In this document: in pieces, positions 1-9,408 of the stretch
Position numbering within the stretch: position 1 is the stretch's first letter
Layout of the letters: every line of letters starts with the position of its first letter
The notes under the pieces: generated by a model
What the model was told of the DNA's origin: nothing
Seen by the model: only the letters and a program-made list of their open reading frames with translations
Database searches by the model: none
DNA from: Oscillospiraceae bacterium
Lineage (GTDB): Bacteria; Bacillota; Clostridia; Oscillospirales; CAG-272
Length of the DNA stretch: 64,000 nucleotides
NCBI GenBank assembly: GCA_015063805.1
Contig: SVTK01000006.1
Span: 1 to 64,000 of the forward strand
Direction: 5' to 3'
Translations under genes and position numbers: made by a program

Positions 1-177
1 GCAATGCTTCTGCTGTTTCTGTATCTTTATCAACTTTTTGGATTGTTATGATCAAACTATCTTCCGTCATCACAATCACCTCGTCAAATTCTTATTTATC
101 CTTCTGTTTATCGCAAGTTTCGCCTTTGTATTACAAAGGCATAGGGCAAAGCCCATCCCCCTAAGGATGCACTCAAC

Positions 178-322
178 CATTGGCTCCCTCCGGGAGGGAG
201 CTCCCGACGAAGTCGGGTGAGGGAGAGCGCGTTACCATGAAGTTAGTACAAATCTAAAGTCACGCAGGCTCCTTCCGTCTCGTGCTGCGCACTCGCCACC
301 TCCCTCTCGGAGGGAGGCTTTT
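178..322. repeat. Dispersed palindromic (MITE-like) intergenic element with inverted ends ggctccctccgggagg / cctccctctcggagggaggc
   Basis: Complementary outer ends and internal small hairpins; no ORF; resembles short repeats common in Oscillospiraceae intergenic DNA. Confidence 0.45.
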
Positions 323-388
323 CGTTAGCCCCATTATATCATCAATCGGCAGAGAAAACAACATCTCTGCCGAAATTTATGTGTATCC

Positions 389-436
389 GTAGGGGAGACC
401 TGCGGTCTCCCGCGGGCGAACACAGTTCGCCCCTAC
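389..436. repeat. REP-like double-hairpin element gtaggggagacctgcggtctcccgcgggcgaacacagttcgcccctac
   Basis: Two adjacent perfect hairpins (gggagacc/ggtctccc and gggcgaac/gttcgccc) with outer complement gtaggg/cccctac. Confidence 0.6.
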
Positions 437-642
437 CATATTCCCAAAACATCCTTATGAGAAGGAGCGTAACGCGGCCTGCTTTTTGGCTTCGGTTCAA
501 TGAACAGGCAAAAACGGTGCATCGGCAAAACTCTCCCGCAGAGAGAGTTTTGCCCGACCACGCGGGGGTTGTGCTCTTTGGGGGAATATGCTATACTATA
601 ACCGAAGCAAGGCCGAGCTTACTAATTTTTGCGAGGTGTACG

Positions 643-1746
643 ATGAACAACATTGGACAACGGATCAAGGCGCTGAGAAAAAAGAACGGCATGACGCAGG
701 AGCGTTTGGCGGATCATCTCGGTGTGACCGATAAAGCGGTATCAAAATGGGAGTGCGGGCTCACGGCCCCCGATCTTGCGCTGATCATGCCGCTGGCAAG
801 AGTCCTGCAGGTGTCGGCGGATGAGCTGCTGGGGGGAAACCCGGCGGAGATCGATGAGCGGCGCGCGGAATTTGACGAGCGCTGTGACAATCATCTGAAG
901 TACGACACAAAAGAAAACTATGCGATGGCGCGCATGGCGGTAAATGAGTATCCTGCGGATTACAAGTACCTTTCGTGGTTGGCGCTGTGCGAGATGTATG
1001 TGGCATACTGCAGTGAGTACAAGGCGGATTCGACGGAGCCTTTTTCTGCAGAAATGATGGAGTGTGCAATTAAGCACAATAACACCGTAATTGCGGAGTG
1101 TGAGGACACAAAAATCAGAGAAAAAGCCATTTGGAATGCCATGGTTTGCTATGCCAATATGGGGCGGCATGATGAGGCCTTGAAATATGCCGAAATGTTT
1201 CCGCGGGAAGCTCCGTTGACGCGGGATAAAGCCATGGAGCTTTGCCTGCAGGGGGATCGGCTGACCGAGTACCGAAAGTGGAGTGCTTACCGGCAGTTGC
1301 GCAATTTGTGTGCTGCGTTTTCGCGGATTTACTGGTTTGCGGAGTCTGGAGAACAGTACGCGATTGCTGCGCTGGACGCCGAAGAAATGATGATTGAAAC
1401 GGCATTTCCGGATGGAAATTATCTTGATTTTCACAAGAATTTATGCTGCATCTATCAAAAACGGGCAGAATTTGCGACCCGGGCGGGCGATTGCGGCAAG
1501 GCGGTGGAATGTTTGCGCAGGATGATGGAGCACGCCCAAAAGATCCCCGGCGGAGAGATGTGCTTCACCTCCGGGGCCTTGGCGGGGCTGTCCGTGAAGT
1601 TTGAGCAGGACAATATGCTGCCCTATGTCATCAACGGGGTGGATGATGTGAACCGGCCGATTCCCGAGCAGCTGAAAAACAGGCTGAAGCTGGAGATTTT
1701 CGACCCGCTTCGGGGGAGAGAGGATTTTGCGGCACTGCTGGGATAG
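643..1746 (+). CDS. XRE-family HTH regulator with long C-terminal helical/TPR-like region
   Basis: MNNIGQRIKALRKKNGMTQERLADHLGVTDKAVSKWECG; start moved to 643 from the longer ORF. Confidence 0.85.
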   Translation: MNNIGQRIKALRKKNGMTQERLADHLGVTDKAVSKWECGLTAPDLALIMPLARVLQVSADELLGGNPAEIDERRAEFDERCDNHLKYDTKENYAMARMAVNEYPADYKYLSWLALCEMYVAYCSEYKADSTEPFSAEMMECAIKHNNTVIAECEDTKIREKAIWNAMVCYANMGRHDEALKYAEMFPREAPLTRDKAMELCLQGDRLTEYRKWSAYRQLRNLCAAFSRIYWFAESGEQYAIAALDAEEMMIETAFPDGNYLDFHKNLCCIYQKRAEFATRAGDCGKAVECLRRMMEHAQKIPGGEMCFTSGALAGLSVKFEQDNMLPYVINGVDDVNRPIPEQLKNRLKLEIFDPLRGREDFAALLG

Positions 1747-1869
1747 TTGAGGCTCTGCATGCCTGTCCTCTTTGGGTTGAGCATCTTCGCGGTTGACATT
1801 GTTTTCTTTTCATGATATGATATAAATCGAAGAAAGACATTTGCGCGATGCTGGCGGAGGAGGGCTGCG

Positions 1870-3456
1870 ATGAAAAAAATACTTTTGCTTGGATTGGCTT
1901 TGGCCATGATCTTTGCCGTGTCCTGTGGCGGAGCGGTGCCTTCAGCAGAGAATGCCACCACGGCAGCCGGAGAAGCCGTACCTCGGCCGACAGATACCGA
2001 TCCCGCAGCAGGTGATGCACGGCTCCGGCAGCTTGCGGTCAATGGGATGCCCCTGCCCGACTTTGATCCGGATAAAACTGCGTACACCGTTTCGGTGGAA
2101 AATGCCGATTCCATGACGGTGGAGGCGGTGGCTGCGCAGGAAGGCGCGGCGGTAGCGGCGGCGCGGGACGGTGCATCCGTGACGGTTACGGTGACGAGCA
2201 AAAACGGCGAAAATCAAAGGGTATATACCCTCGATGCCCGTGTGGCATTGGATGCCCGTGTGATCAATCACAATGGTGCCAATGCTACGGTGACCTATGT
2301 CATCGACGACGGCGACCAGCAAACGGCGGTTACGGTGATGGGGAGCATGGCTGCAAAGTATCCTTCTCTTGCCGCCAGCTTTGCTCTGATCACGGAAAGG
2401 CTTGCTGCCTTCCAAACGGTGGAGGGGGCCGACGGCGTTCTCGAATATCTCAAGGATGAAAACGGGAACTATGTGTATTCCAAGAACAATGCCAACTGGA
2501 ATTTTTGGGACAAGATGCTGCACCGGGACGGCAGCGACGGTTTTGAGGCGGTCAGTCACTCCCACACCCACAAATACTGGGGGGAGAGCGACGTGGGCGG
2601 GACGTTTGATTTCCGCCTGTCCAACGGAAAGACGGTGACCTCGGAGGCCTTCCCCCGGGGCAATGTGTCCAAGGAATTTTGGGGCTCCAATCAAATCATT
2701 CGCGAGCTGGGACAGCGCGGGCTGGTGTTTGTCCGCCCGGGTTTAACCCACGAGGGGCAGGGGCTGACCGCATCCCCCGGATTTTGGGACAGCATGGTGA
2801 ACTCCGGGGCGTTTATCGGTGCGCGGGGAACCTATACCCATCCCGACAAGCCCGAGACCATGCTCAATTCCTTTACCGCCTTCGGGGACACGGATGCGCG
2901 GTTTTTCCTCAAATCCTACATGGTTCAGCATTATAACACCAGTCCCGGGGTGAAGACCGAAAAGGGGAAATCCACCCCCGAGGAATGCCTGGCGGCGGGG
3001 ATCGGGTATTGGACCGATTACATCGACGCGGCGGTGGAGAACAACGCCTGGGCGGCGTTCTGTATCCACACCATCCGTCCCGACACCCATGTGGGGAGCG
3101 GACACTACATCTTTACCTCCCAGGCTGATGCGCTGTTCGCTTATACCGAGCAGCTTTCGGCGGAAAACAAGGTTTGGGTGGCCAATCTCACCGATGCCTT
3201 CCTCTATGCCATCGAATGGTCCACCTCTGCGGTGGAGGCGTATCAAATAGGGAACGACCGGGTCATGGTTTCGCTGTTCTGCCGTGAGGATGCGGAGATC
3301 TACTGCCTGCCGCTGACAGTGCGGGTTCAGCTTCCCGCCGGGAAGACGACTGCCTCACTTGAGGGCAGAGCGCTGCCCACCGTGGAGGAGGATGGCTACG
3401 TTTATGCCTGCCTTGACCTGGCCCCCGGCAGCGAAGTGACCCTTGACCTGCAGTAA
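1870..3456 (+). CDS. Polysaccharide deacetylase (NodB-like) lipoprotein with N-terminal cadherin-like beta-sandwich
   Basis: Lipobox signal MKKILLLGLALAMIFAVSCGG; TYVIDDGDQ and SHSHTH deacetylase-type motifs. Confidence 0.7.
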   Translation: MKKILLLGLALAMIFAVSCGGAVPSAENATTAAGEAVPRPTDTDPAAGDARLRQLAVNGMPLPDFDPDKTAYTVSVENADSMTVEAVAAQEGAAVAAARDGASVTVTVTSKNGENQRVYTLDARVALDARVINHNGANATVTYVIDDGDQQTAVTVMGSMAAKYPSLAASFALITERLAAFQTVEGADGVLEYLKDENGNYVYSKNNANWNFWDKMLHRDGSDGFEAVSHSHTHKYWGESDVGGTFDFRLSNGKTVTSEAFPRGNVSKEFWGSNQIIRELGQRGLVFVRPGLTHEGQGLTASPGFWDSMVNSGAFIGARGTYTHPDKPETMLNSFTAFGDTDARFFLKSYMVQHYNTSPGVKTEKGKSTPEECLAAGIGYWTDYIDAAVENNAWAAFCIHTIRPDTHVGSGHYIFTSQADALFAYTEQLSAENKVWVANLTDAFLYAIEWSTSAVEAYQIGNDRVMVSLFCREDAEIYCLPLTVRVQLPAGKTTASLEGRALPTVEEDGYVYACLDLAPGSEVTLDLQ

Positions 3457-3498
3457 ACTGCCGATGCATCGAAGTATTTGTCTGAAAGGAAGTGCGCC

Positions 3499-4827
3499 AT
3501 GAGAAGATATATCACACCGCTGAATATTCTTTATTTTGCCTTGATCAGTGCGGTGTTCAACAGCTATTTGCTTATCCGGGCGTGCCCGTATCTGCTTATT
3601 TTGATTCTGCCGCTTTTCCTTGCGCTGAATGTCCTGCCGGGCATGCGCCCGGCCGGCACGCGGCAGCTGCGCCTCAAGCTGTGCAATCACGGCACGGTGT
3701 TGCTTGCTCTTTTTGCCTTTTCGCTTGTTCCATCCCTTGTCTGGCACGGGATTTTGGCGTTTTGCCTGCTTCCCGCGGGGTATGCCGACCTGTTGTTCAG
3801 TATGCTGTTCTGCGTGGTTTCGTCGGCGCTGTTCTTTTGGAACGGCATTTTGTGCGTGTATTTGACCTCCACGCAAATGGGAATCAAATGGCGGGTGGCA
3901 GGGGCGATGTGCGGTATGATTCCGATTCTGAACCTGCTCATTCTGACCCGCATCATCGGCATCACGTCGGAGGAGGTGGAGTTTGAGATTGAGCGGGAGC
4001 GCATTGCCTCCGATCCCGCCCTGGCGGATATCTGTCGGACGAAATATCCCATCATTCTGGTGCACGGGGTGTTTTTCCGGGATAGCCGGCTGTTCAACTA
4101 TTGGGGCAGGGTGCCCCACACCCTGGAATTGCACGGTGCCACCATCCATTACGGGAAGCACCAGTCGGCGCTGACGGTGAAGGAAAGTGCAAGGGAGCTG
4201 GCCGCGCGGATCAAGCTGATTGTGGAGCGGTCGAGGTGTGAGAAGGTCAATATTATTGCCCACTCCAAGGGCGGACTGGACTGCCGCTATGCCATCTCGG
4301 AATTTGGGAGTGCTCCCTATGTGGCGTCCCTGACCACAGTGAACACCCCTCACAGAGGATGCCTGTTTGCCGAAAAGCTGCTGTATGCCATTCCCGAGAA
4401 GATCAAGCTGAAGGTGGCAGATGCTTACAATACAACACTGCGGGCACTGGGGGATGAAACTCCCGATTTCCTGGCGGCGGTGCGGGATCTCACGGCGGAG
4501 GAATGCCGAAAGCGCAACGAGATGCTGACCTTCCCCGAGGGGATATATGCGCAAAGCGTGGGCTCGGTGATGGACCATCCCCGGAAAGGGCAGTTTCCGC
4601 TGAACCTGTCCTATCGCTATGTCAAAAATTTCGACGGAGAAAACGACGGGCTGGTGGGGGAGGCCTCCTTTGCCTGGGGAGAGAAATATACGCTTCTCCG
4701 CACCGAGGGGGAGAGGGGTATCTCCCATGGAGATGTGATCGACCTCAACCGCGAAAATCTGCCGGACTTCGATGTCCGCGCATTCTATACCGACCTGGTC
4801 AGCGACCTGCGGGAGCGCGGACTTTGA
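3499..4827 (+). CDS. Membrane-anchored alpha/beta hydrolase (lipase-like)
   Basis: N-terminal TM helices; PIILVHGVFFRD oxyanion motif; IIAHSKGGLDCRY nucleophile elbow. Confidence 0.75.
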   Translation: MRRYITPLNILYFALISAVFNSYLLIRACPYLLILILPLFLALNVLPGMRPAGTRQLRLKLCNHGTVLLALFAFSLVPSLVWHGILAFCLLPAGYADLLFSMLFCVVSSALFFWNGILCVYLTSTQMGIKWRVAGAMCGMIPILNLLILTRIIGITSEEVEFEIERERIASDPALADICRTKYPIILVHGVFFRDSRLFNYWGRVPHTLELHGATIHYGKHQSALTVKESARELAARIKLIVERSRCEKVNIIAHSKGGLDCRYAISEFGSAPYVASLTTVNTPHRGCLFAEKLLYAIPEKIKLKVADAYNTTLRALGDETPDFLAAVRDLTAEECRKRNEMLTFPEGIYAQSVGSVMDHPRKGQFPLNLSYRYVKNFDGENDGLVGEASFAWGEKYTLLRTEGERGISHGDVIDLNRENLPDFDVRAFYTDLVSDLRERGL

Positions 4828-4871
4828 TGTCCGCGGGGCAAAAAAGCTCCCGTCCGGGGTGAGAACTTTTC

Positions 4872-4900
4872 TTGACATTATTTGGCTTGTGTGATACAAT
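4872..4900 (+). promoter_or_regulatory. Sigma-A-type promoter TTGACA-17-TACAAT
   Basis: Consensus -35/-10 boxes with 17 bp spacing upstream of 4961. Confidence 0.65.
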
Positions 4901-4960
4901 ACAGGTGTCAAAGCACCAGAAGGCTTGTTCTGGATTTTTGCGCAATACGGGAGGAATATT

Positions 4961-5884
4961 ATGAAAATCGCAACAACAACCGGTGATTTTGGATTTTTCT
5001 GCAGAACGGATGAAGAACGCATCAGAGAACTGCACCGTGCGGGCTTCCGATACATTGACATGAGCCTGTACGGGTTCAGCCCCACCTGCGTATATATGCA
5101 GGACAATTGGAAGGACGAGGTCCTGAAGCTGCAGGAGCTGGCCGACCAGCTGGGCATGACCTTCGCACAGGCACATTCCCAGGGCGGCAACCCCCTCTCC
5201 CCCGATCCGGCTCATGTGGATTTCCTGCTGCAGGCAACTCTGCGCTCTATTGAGATCTGCGAAGTGCTGGGCATCAAGAACACCGTTGTACATAACGGGA
5301 TGGCGAACGGCCTGTCCAAAGAGGAATGGTTCGTGCAGAATAAGGCGTTCTACGAAAAGCTCTTCCCCACCATGGAGCGCTGCGGCGTGAACGTACTCTG
5401 CGAAAACTCCACCAAGGCCAATATGGGTGAGCGTTATTTCATCAACAGCGGCAAGGATATGCGGGAGTTCATCGAATTTGTGAACCATCCTCTGATCCAC
5501 GGCTGCTGGGATACCGGTCACGCAAACTGCGAAGGCAACCAGTATGAGGATATCCTGGCGGTGGGTGACGAGCTCTACGCCATCCACTATAACGATAACC
5601 GCTGCGCCAAGGACGAGCACATTGCGCCCTTCTGCGGCCGGATGAACCATGATGAAATCATGCATGCCCTCATCGATGTGGGCTTCAAGGGCTACTTTAC
5701 CCTGGAATGCAGCTCTACCCTCACCTGCTATAACCAGTGGACGGGGAAGAGAAGACGCTTTGAGGCCAAGGACGTTCCCCTGAAGCTCAGCGAGCCCCAG
5801 CTGTTCATGCAGCGGCACATGGAGGCGATGCTGTACGATACCGCCAAGTGGATCCTGGAGAGTTACGATCTCTTCGAGGAATAA
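4961..5884 (+). CDS. Sugar phosphate isomerase/epimerase (xylose isomerase-like TIM barrel)
   Basis: MKIATTTGDFGFFCRTDEERI...; GGAGG RBS; family-typical GCWDTGHAN and HYNDN motifs. Confidence 0.8.
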   Translation: MKIATTTGDFGFFCRTDEERIRELHRAGFRYIDMSLYGFSPTCVYMQDNWKDEVLKLQELADQLGMTFAQAHSQGGNPLSPDPAHVDFLLQATLRSIEICEVLGIKNTVVHNGMANGLSKEEWFVQNKAFYEKLFPTMERCGVNVLCENSTKANMGERYFINSGKDMREFIEFVNHPLIHGCWDTGHANCEGNQYEDILAVGDELYAIHYNDNRCAKDEHIAPFCGRMNHDEIMHALIDVGFKGYFTLECSSTLTCYNQWTGKRRRFEAKDVPLKLSEPQLFMQRHMEAMLYDTAKWILESYDLFEE

Positions 5885-5909
5885 TCGGGCGGAAGGCTTG
5901 ACCTGCATA

Positions 5910-5943
5910 AAAATTCCGCACACTTTTGTGTGCGGAATTTTTA
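5910..5943 (+). terminator. Rho-independent terminator
   Basis: aaaattccgcacac-tttt-gtgtgcggaatttttat. Confidence 0.75.
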
Positions 5944-6084
5944 TGTTCTTTGGGGTCTGTGTGACCGAAAAATTCAACCGGAAGTAGAAATTCGTTCAAG
6001 GATCAAGTTATTGCATCCCGGGCGTGGGCGTGATATAATACAGTCACAGCAGGCGCCGCTGAATAAAATTGATGAGAGGTTACG

Positions 6085-7149
6085 ATGAATCTGAAAATCG
6101 GAGAAAATATCAGAAGATACCGACGGGAAAAGTCGCTTTCCCAGGAGATGCTGGCGGAGCGGCTTGGGGTGAGCTTCCAGGCGGTCAGCAAATGGGAGCG
6201 GAGTGAAACCTATCCGGACGTGACCCTGCTGCCGGCCATTGCCAGTTTCTTTCACATTTCGGTGGATGAGCTGCTGGGGACGGAGGGGATCCGAGAGAGC
6301 GAGGAGGTAGACGCTATCGTTGCGGAGTGTGCAGCCCATGATGTCCACTATGCTGCCGAGAAGCTGATCGAAACGGTGGAGGCGGGGTTGAAACGTTTCC
6401 CCAACAATTTTACGCTGCTGTCCTGGTATGTGTACGCCATCCAGAACAAGGATCCGAAAAAGTGCGTGGAAACCTGCCGCTATATTTTGGACAACTGCAC
6501 CGATCAGGGAATCCGCAATTGGGTGCAGACAACTCTATGCTACGGCTATTTCAAAAGCGGGAACCGGGAGAAGGCGGTTGCCTGCGCCAGGGAGCTGCCC
6601 AGCTATTACGGCACGATGGAGGACACCCTCCGTCATTTCCTGGAAGGTGATGCGCTGAAGGAGCACATCCAGGATCAGATCGTGGTGAAGCTTGCCTATG
6701 AATTCTGGCTCTCGGTGCGCCGACTGAAGGAGTTTTACGGGCCGGCCGAGCAGATCGCGCTGTTTGAGAAGAGCAATGCGGTTTACGATGCCATCTATGA
6801 AACAAACGATGTTCCCTTTGTGCTGACCCGCAAGATGCGGAATTATCAGGGCATGGCGGAGATTTGCCTGAAAAACGGCATGGAGCAGGATGCCTTCGAC
6901 TATATGCGGGAGGCTGCGGCCTGTGCAGTGGCCCACGATGCTCTGCCGGAGACGGTCAGCTCCCGGGCGATGCTCTTTGACGTGCATCCCTACGACCGAA
7001 GGTGGGAGAGCAAGGAAAATCTGAATTTGTGCGGGGAGCTTCTCCGGGATTTTGAAACGGAGGACGAATTCTACGGCGATATCCGCGGCACCGCGGCATA
7101 TGGGGAGATCGTCGGACAGCTGAAGGGAGAAAAGCGTTCGGCACGATAA
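6085..7149 (+). CDS. XRE-family HTH regulator with C-terminal helical region
   Basis: [41 protein letters not shown]. Confidence 0.87.
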   Translation: MNLKIGENIRRYRREKSLSQEMLAERLGVSFQAVSKWERSETYPDVTLLPAIASFFHISVDELLGTEGIRESEEVDAIVAECAAHDVHYAAEKLIETVEAGLKRFPNNFTLLSWYVYAIQNKDPKKCVETCRYILDNCTDQGIRNWVQTTLCYGYFKSGNREKAVACARELPSYYGTMEDTLRHFLEGDALKEHIQDQIVVKLAYEFWLSVRRLKEFYGPAEQIALFEKSNAVYDAIYETNDVPFVLTRKMRNYQGMAEICLKNGMEQDAFDYMREAAACAVAHDALPETVSSRAMLFDVHPYDRRWESKENLNLCGELLRDFETEDEFYGDIRGTAAYGEIVGQLKGEKRSAR

Positions 7150-7328
7150 ATAAGCGGGGGCTGCCGCGCAGGGATTGCGCGGCAGTCCTTTTTGAGGTGA
7201 ATGGGTAAACCAGACGTAGAGCGGAAAGGAATTGACCGTTTATGGGAAATATGCTATAATCGAGCACGGGACTAAACACATTTGGGACCTGTGAGTCTGA
7301 GCGAGGGGTGGAAAAGGGGGGGATATTT

Positions 7329-7558
7329 ATGGTGGGCAGAATGATCATCACAGATCTTGACCATACATTATTGCGAGACGACAAGTGTTGTTTCGCGATT
7401 TCCTCCGCGCTCATCCGGAATACGCCCGGGAATATGAAAATTTGAAGTTGGAATTGTATCAAAAATATCCCAACGACCGAAAACGCTACACCGCCGGGAA
7501 GCAGGAATTTTTCGATCGAATCGGGCTTTTGGCCAAAGCTTGGAGAAGTGGTGGCTGA
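7329..7558 (+). pseudogene. Composite remnant: HAD-phosphatase-like N-terminus (MIITDLDHTLLRDDK) abutting a GrpB-family C-terminal fragment
   Basis: Hand translation: frame 1 MIITDLDHTLLRDDK; shifted frame VLFRDFLRAHPEYAREYENLKLELYQKYPNDRKRYTAGKQEFFDRI then stop. Confidence 0.55.
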
Positions 7559-7721
7559 TATCGTCCGGCTGCATGGGTACAGATCAGGTTTGGTGTCCTT
7601 CTCACAACTACTCGTTGAAAAAATCAACCGAACATCAACACTGCGGTTATTGTAATCCTCCCTGCGTTTTGCTATAATATAGACAGAACAAGCGCTTGTT
7701 ACTCTGTTTGGGAGGAACGAA

Positions 7722-8795
7722 ATGAATATCTATCTTAATGAACAACTGAAGAAGCTGCGCCGGGAAAAGGGCAATACCCAGGAGGCGCTGGCGGAGCATC
7801 TGGGCATCACCATGCAGGCGGTGTCCAAGTGGGAGCGGGGAGAGGGCTATCCCGACATCACTCTGCTGCCGGCCATTGCGTCCTACTACAATGTCACCAT
7901 TGACGATCTGCTGGGCGTGGGCGCCATCGAAAAAGAGAAAAAACTGAATGCATACCGCGACCGGAACAGTGAGCTTTTCCGTGACGGCAAGAATGCGGAG
8001 CGCGTGGCACTTTGGCGGGAGGCAAAACAGGAATTTCCCAACGAGCTCTCGGTGCTCTATGACCTGATGTACGCCCTGAGCGCCGAGGATCGGAAGGGAA
8101 ACGCCGAGGAGATCATCGAATACGGCGAGCGAATCCTGGCCGAGTCCACCGATTCCGGACTCCGGGGCGGGGCGATCCAATGCCTGAGCTTCACCCATTA
8201 TTACGCCCTGGGAGACGCCGAGTCAGCGATAAAATACGCCAATATGGCGGATATCTATGCCGTGACGCGGAATGAAATGATGCCTCGCTTCCTTGAGGGG
8301 GAGGAGGCGGTGGAATACTGCCAGAGCAATATCCAGTATCTGGTGGAGATGATCGGGCAGAACACGAGTATTATGATGTGGAAGGGGAAATATTCCCCCG
8401 AGGATTCGGTCCGCGCCTGCCAATTTGTCATCGATTGCTTCCGGCTGCTCTATCCTGACGACAACTGCGGTTTCTACCATTGCCGCTTCTCGGAATGGTA
8501 TGAAACCATGGCAATGCAGTACCTCAAGCTGGGGCGGGAGGAGGAGATGTTCACCAGCCTGGCGCAGGCGGTGGAGCACGCCGTGAAATTTGATACCCCG
8601 AAGGATGGAATGTTTACTTCCTTTATGGTGAATCGCGTCAAAATGTCCTCCATCGATGCGGTGAAGGATCACACCGAAAACCAGTCTGGATTGCTGCTCA
8701 AAAAGCTGCAGAAAGAAAAATTCGCACCCTGGCAGCAGGATGAGCGGATGCATCGGCTGATCCGCACCCTTGAACCGGTGGCGTTCTTAGGATGA
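7722..8795 (+). CDS. XRE-family HTH regulator with C-terminal helical region
   Basis: [41 protein letters not shown]. Confidence 0.87.
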   Translation: MNIYLNEQLKKLRREKGNTQEALAEHLGITMQAVSKWERGEGYPDITLLPAIASYYNVTIDDLLGVGAIEKEKKLNAYRDRNSELFRDGKNAERVALWREAKQEFPNELSVLYDLMYALSAEDRKGNAEEIIEYGERILAESTDSGLRGGAIQCLSFTHYYALGDAESAIKYANMADIYAVTRNEMMPRFLEGEEAVEYCQSNIQYLVEMIGQNTSIMMWKGKYSPEDSVRACQFVIDCFRLLYPDDNCGFYHCRFSEWYETMAMQYLKLGREEEMFTSLAQAVEHAVKFDTPKDGMFTSFMVNRVKMSSIDAVKDHTENQSGLLLKKLQKEKFAPWQQDERMHRLIRTLEPVAFLG

Positions 8796-8815
8796 GTGCC
8801 GCAGCATAATGGAGA

Positions 8816-8849
8816 GGGCACCGCGCAGTTTTGCGCGGTGCCCTTTTTT
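8816..8849 (+). terminator. Terminator gggcaccgcgca-gttt-tgcgcggtgccctttttt
   Basis: Perfect GC-rich hairpin plus T-run. Confidence 0.8.
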
Positions 8850-9186
8850 AAGGTTTGCTCTTTCTTTTGTTGAGATGATCCACCAAAGCTTCTACCATGG
8901 CAAAATCATCCTCGGACAGGGATGCCAGTTTCAAAGAAAGGCCATCCAACTGCTTCGCAGTTCGCTGGCCTTTAAGGATATAGTCCGCGGAGACGTCGAG
9001 ACACTGACAGAGTTTGAGAAGATTTTCAGGACGAATTCCTTTTTTGCCGAGTTCAATGCATGAGATTGACTGTAGGCTTAAATCCATTTTTTCTGCTAAT
9101 TGTTCTTGGGTCATTTGTTGTTTTTTTCTGCATTGTGCAATTCGGCTGCCCATTGCGACTAAACATTGTTTATCTGTCATCTGCAT
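8848..9186 (-). CDS. Small XRE-family HTH regulator
   Basis: MGSRIAQCRKKQQMTQEQLAEKMDLSLQSISCIELGKKGIRPENLLKLCQCLDVSADYIL. Confidence 0.85.
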   Translation of the reverse strand: MQMTDKQCLVAMGSRIAQCRKKQQMTQEQLAEKMDLSLQSISCIELGKKGIRPENLLKLCQCLDVSADYILKGQRTAKQLDGLSLKLASLSEDDFAMVEALVDHLNKRKSKP

Positions 9187-9258
9187 TTTCTCCCATCGTT
9201 ATTATCACTATTATATTGAAAAAACTGGAAATTTATAATAAACCATAAAATGAAAGTA

Positions 9259-9287
9259 TTGACAAATTACAATTATGATTGTATAAT
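9259..9287 (+). promoter_or_regulatory. Sigma-A-type promoter TTGACA-17-TATAAT
   Basis: Perfect consensus boxes. Confidence 0.8.
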
Positions 9288-9408
9288 GGTATAGCCAGTT
9301 GAAGACAAGAAAAGCAATTTTCTGTGAATACGGGATGTAAAATCTGTCTGATGCGGTTTTTGACACCTTCCTGTGCCGGAATTTTTTATCGATGATGAGA
9401 AAGGAAGA

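Noticed and set aside
3355-5190. 611 aa minus-strand ORF
   Set aside because: Spans two convincing plus-strand genes and an intergenic promoter; no recognisable domain.
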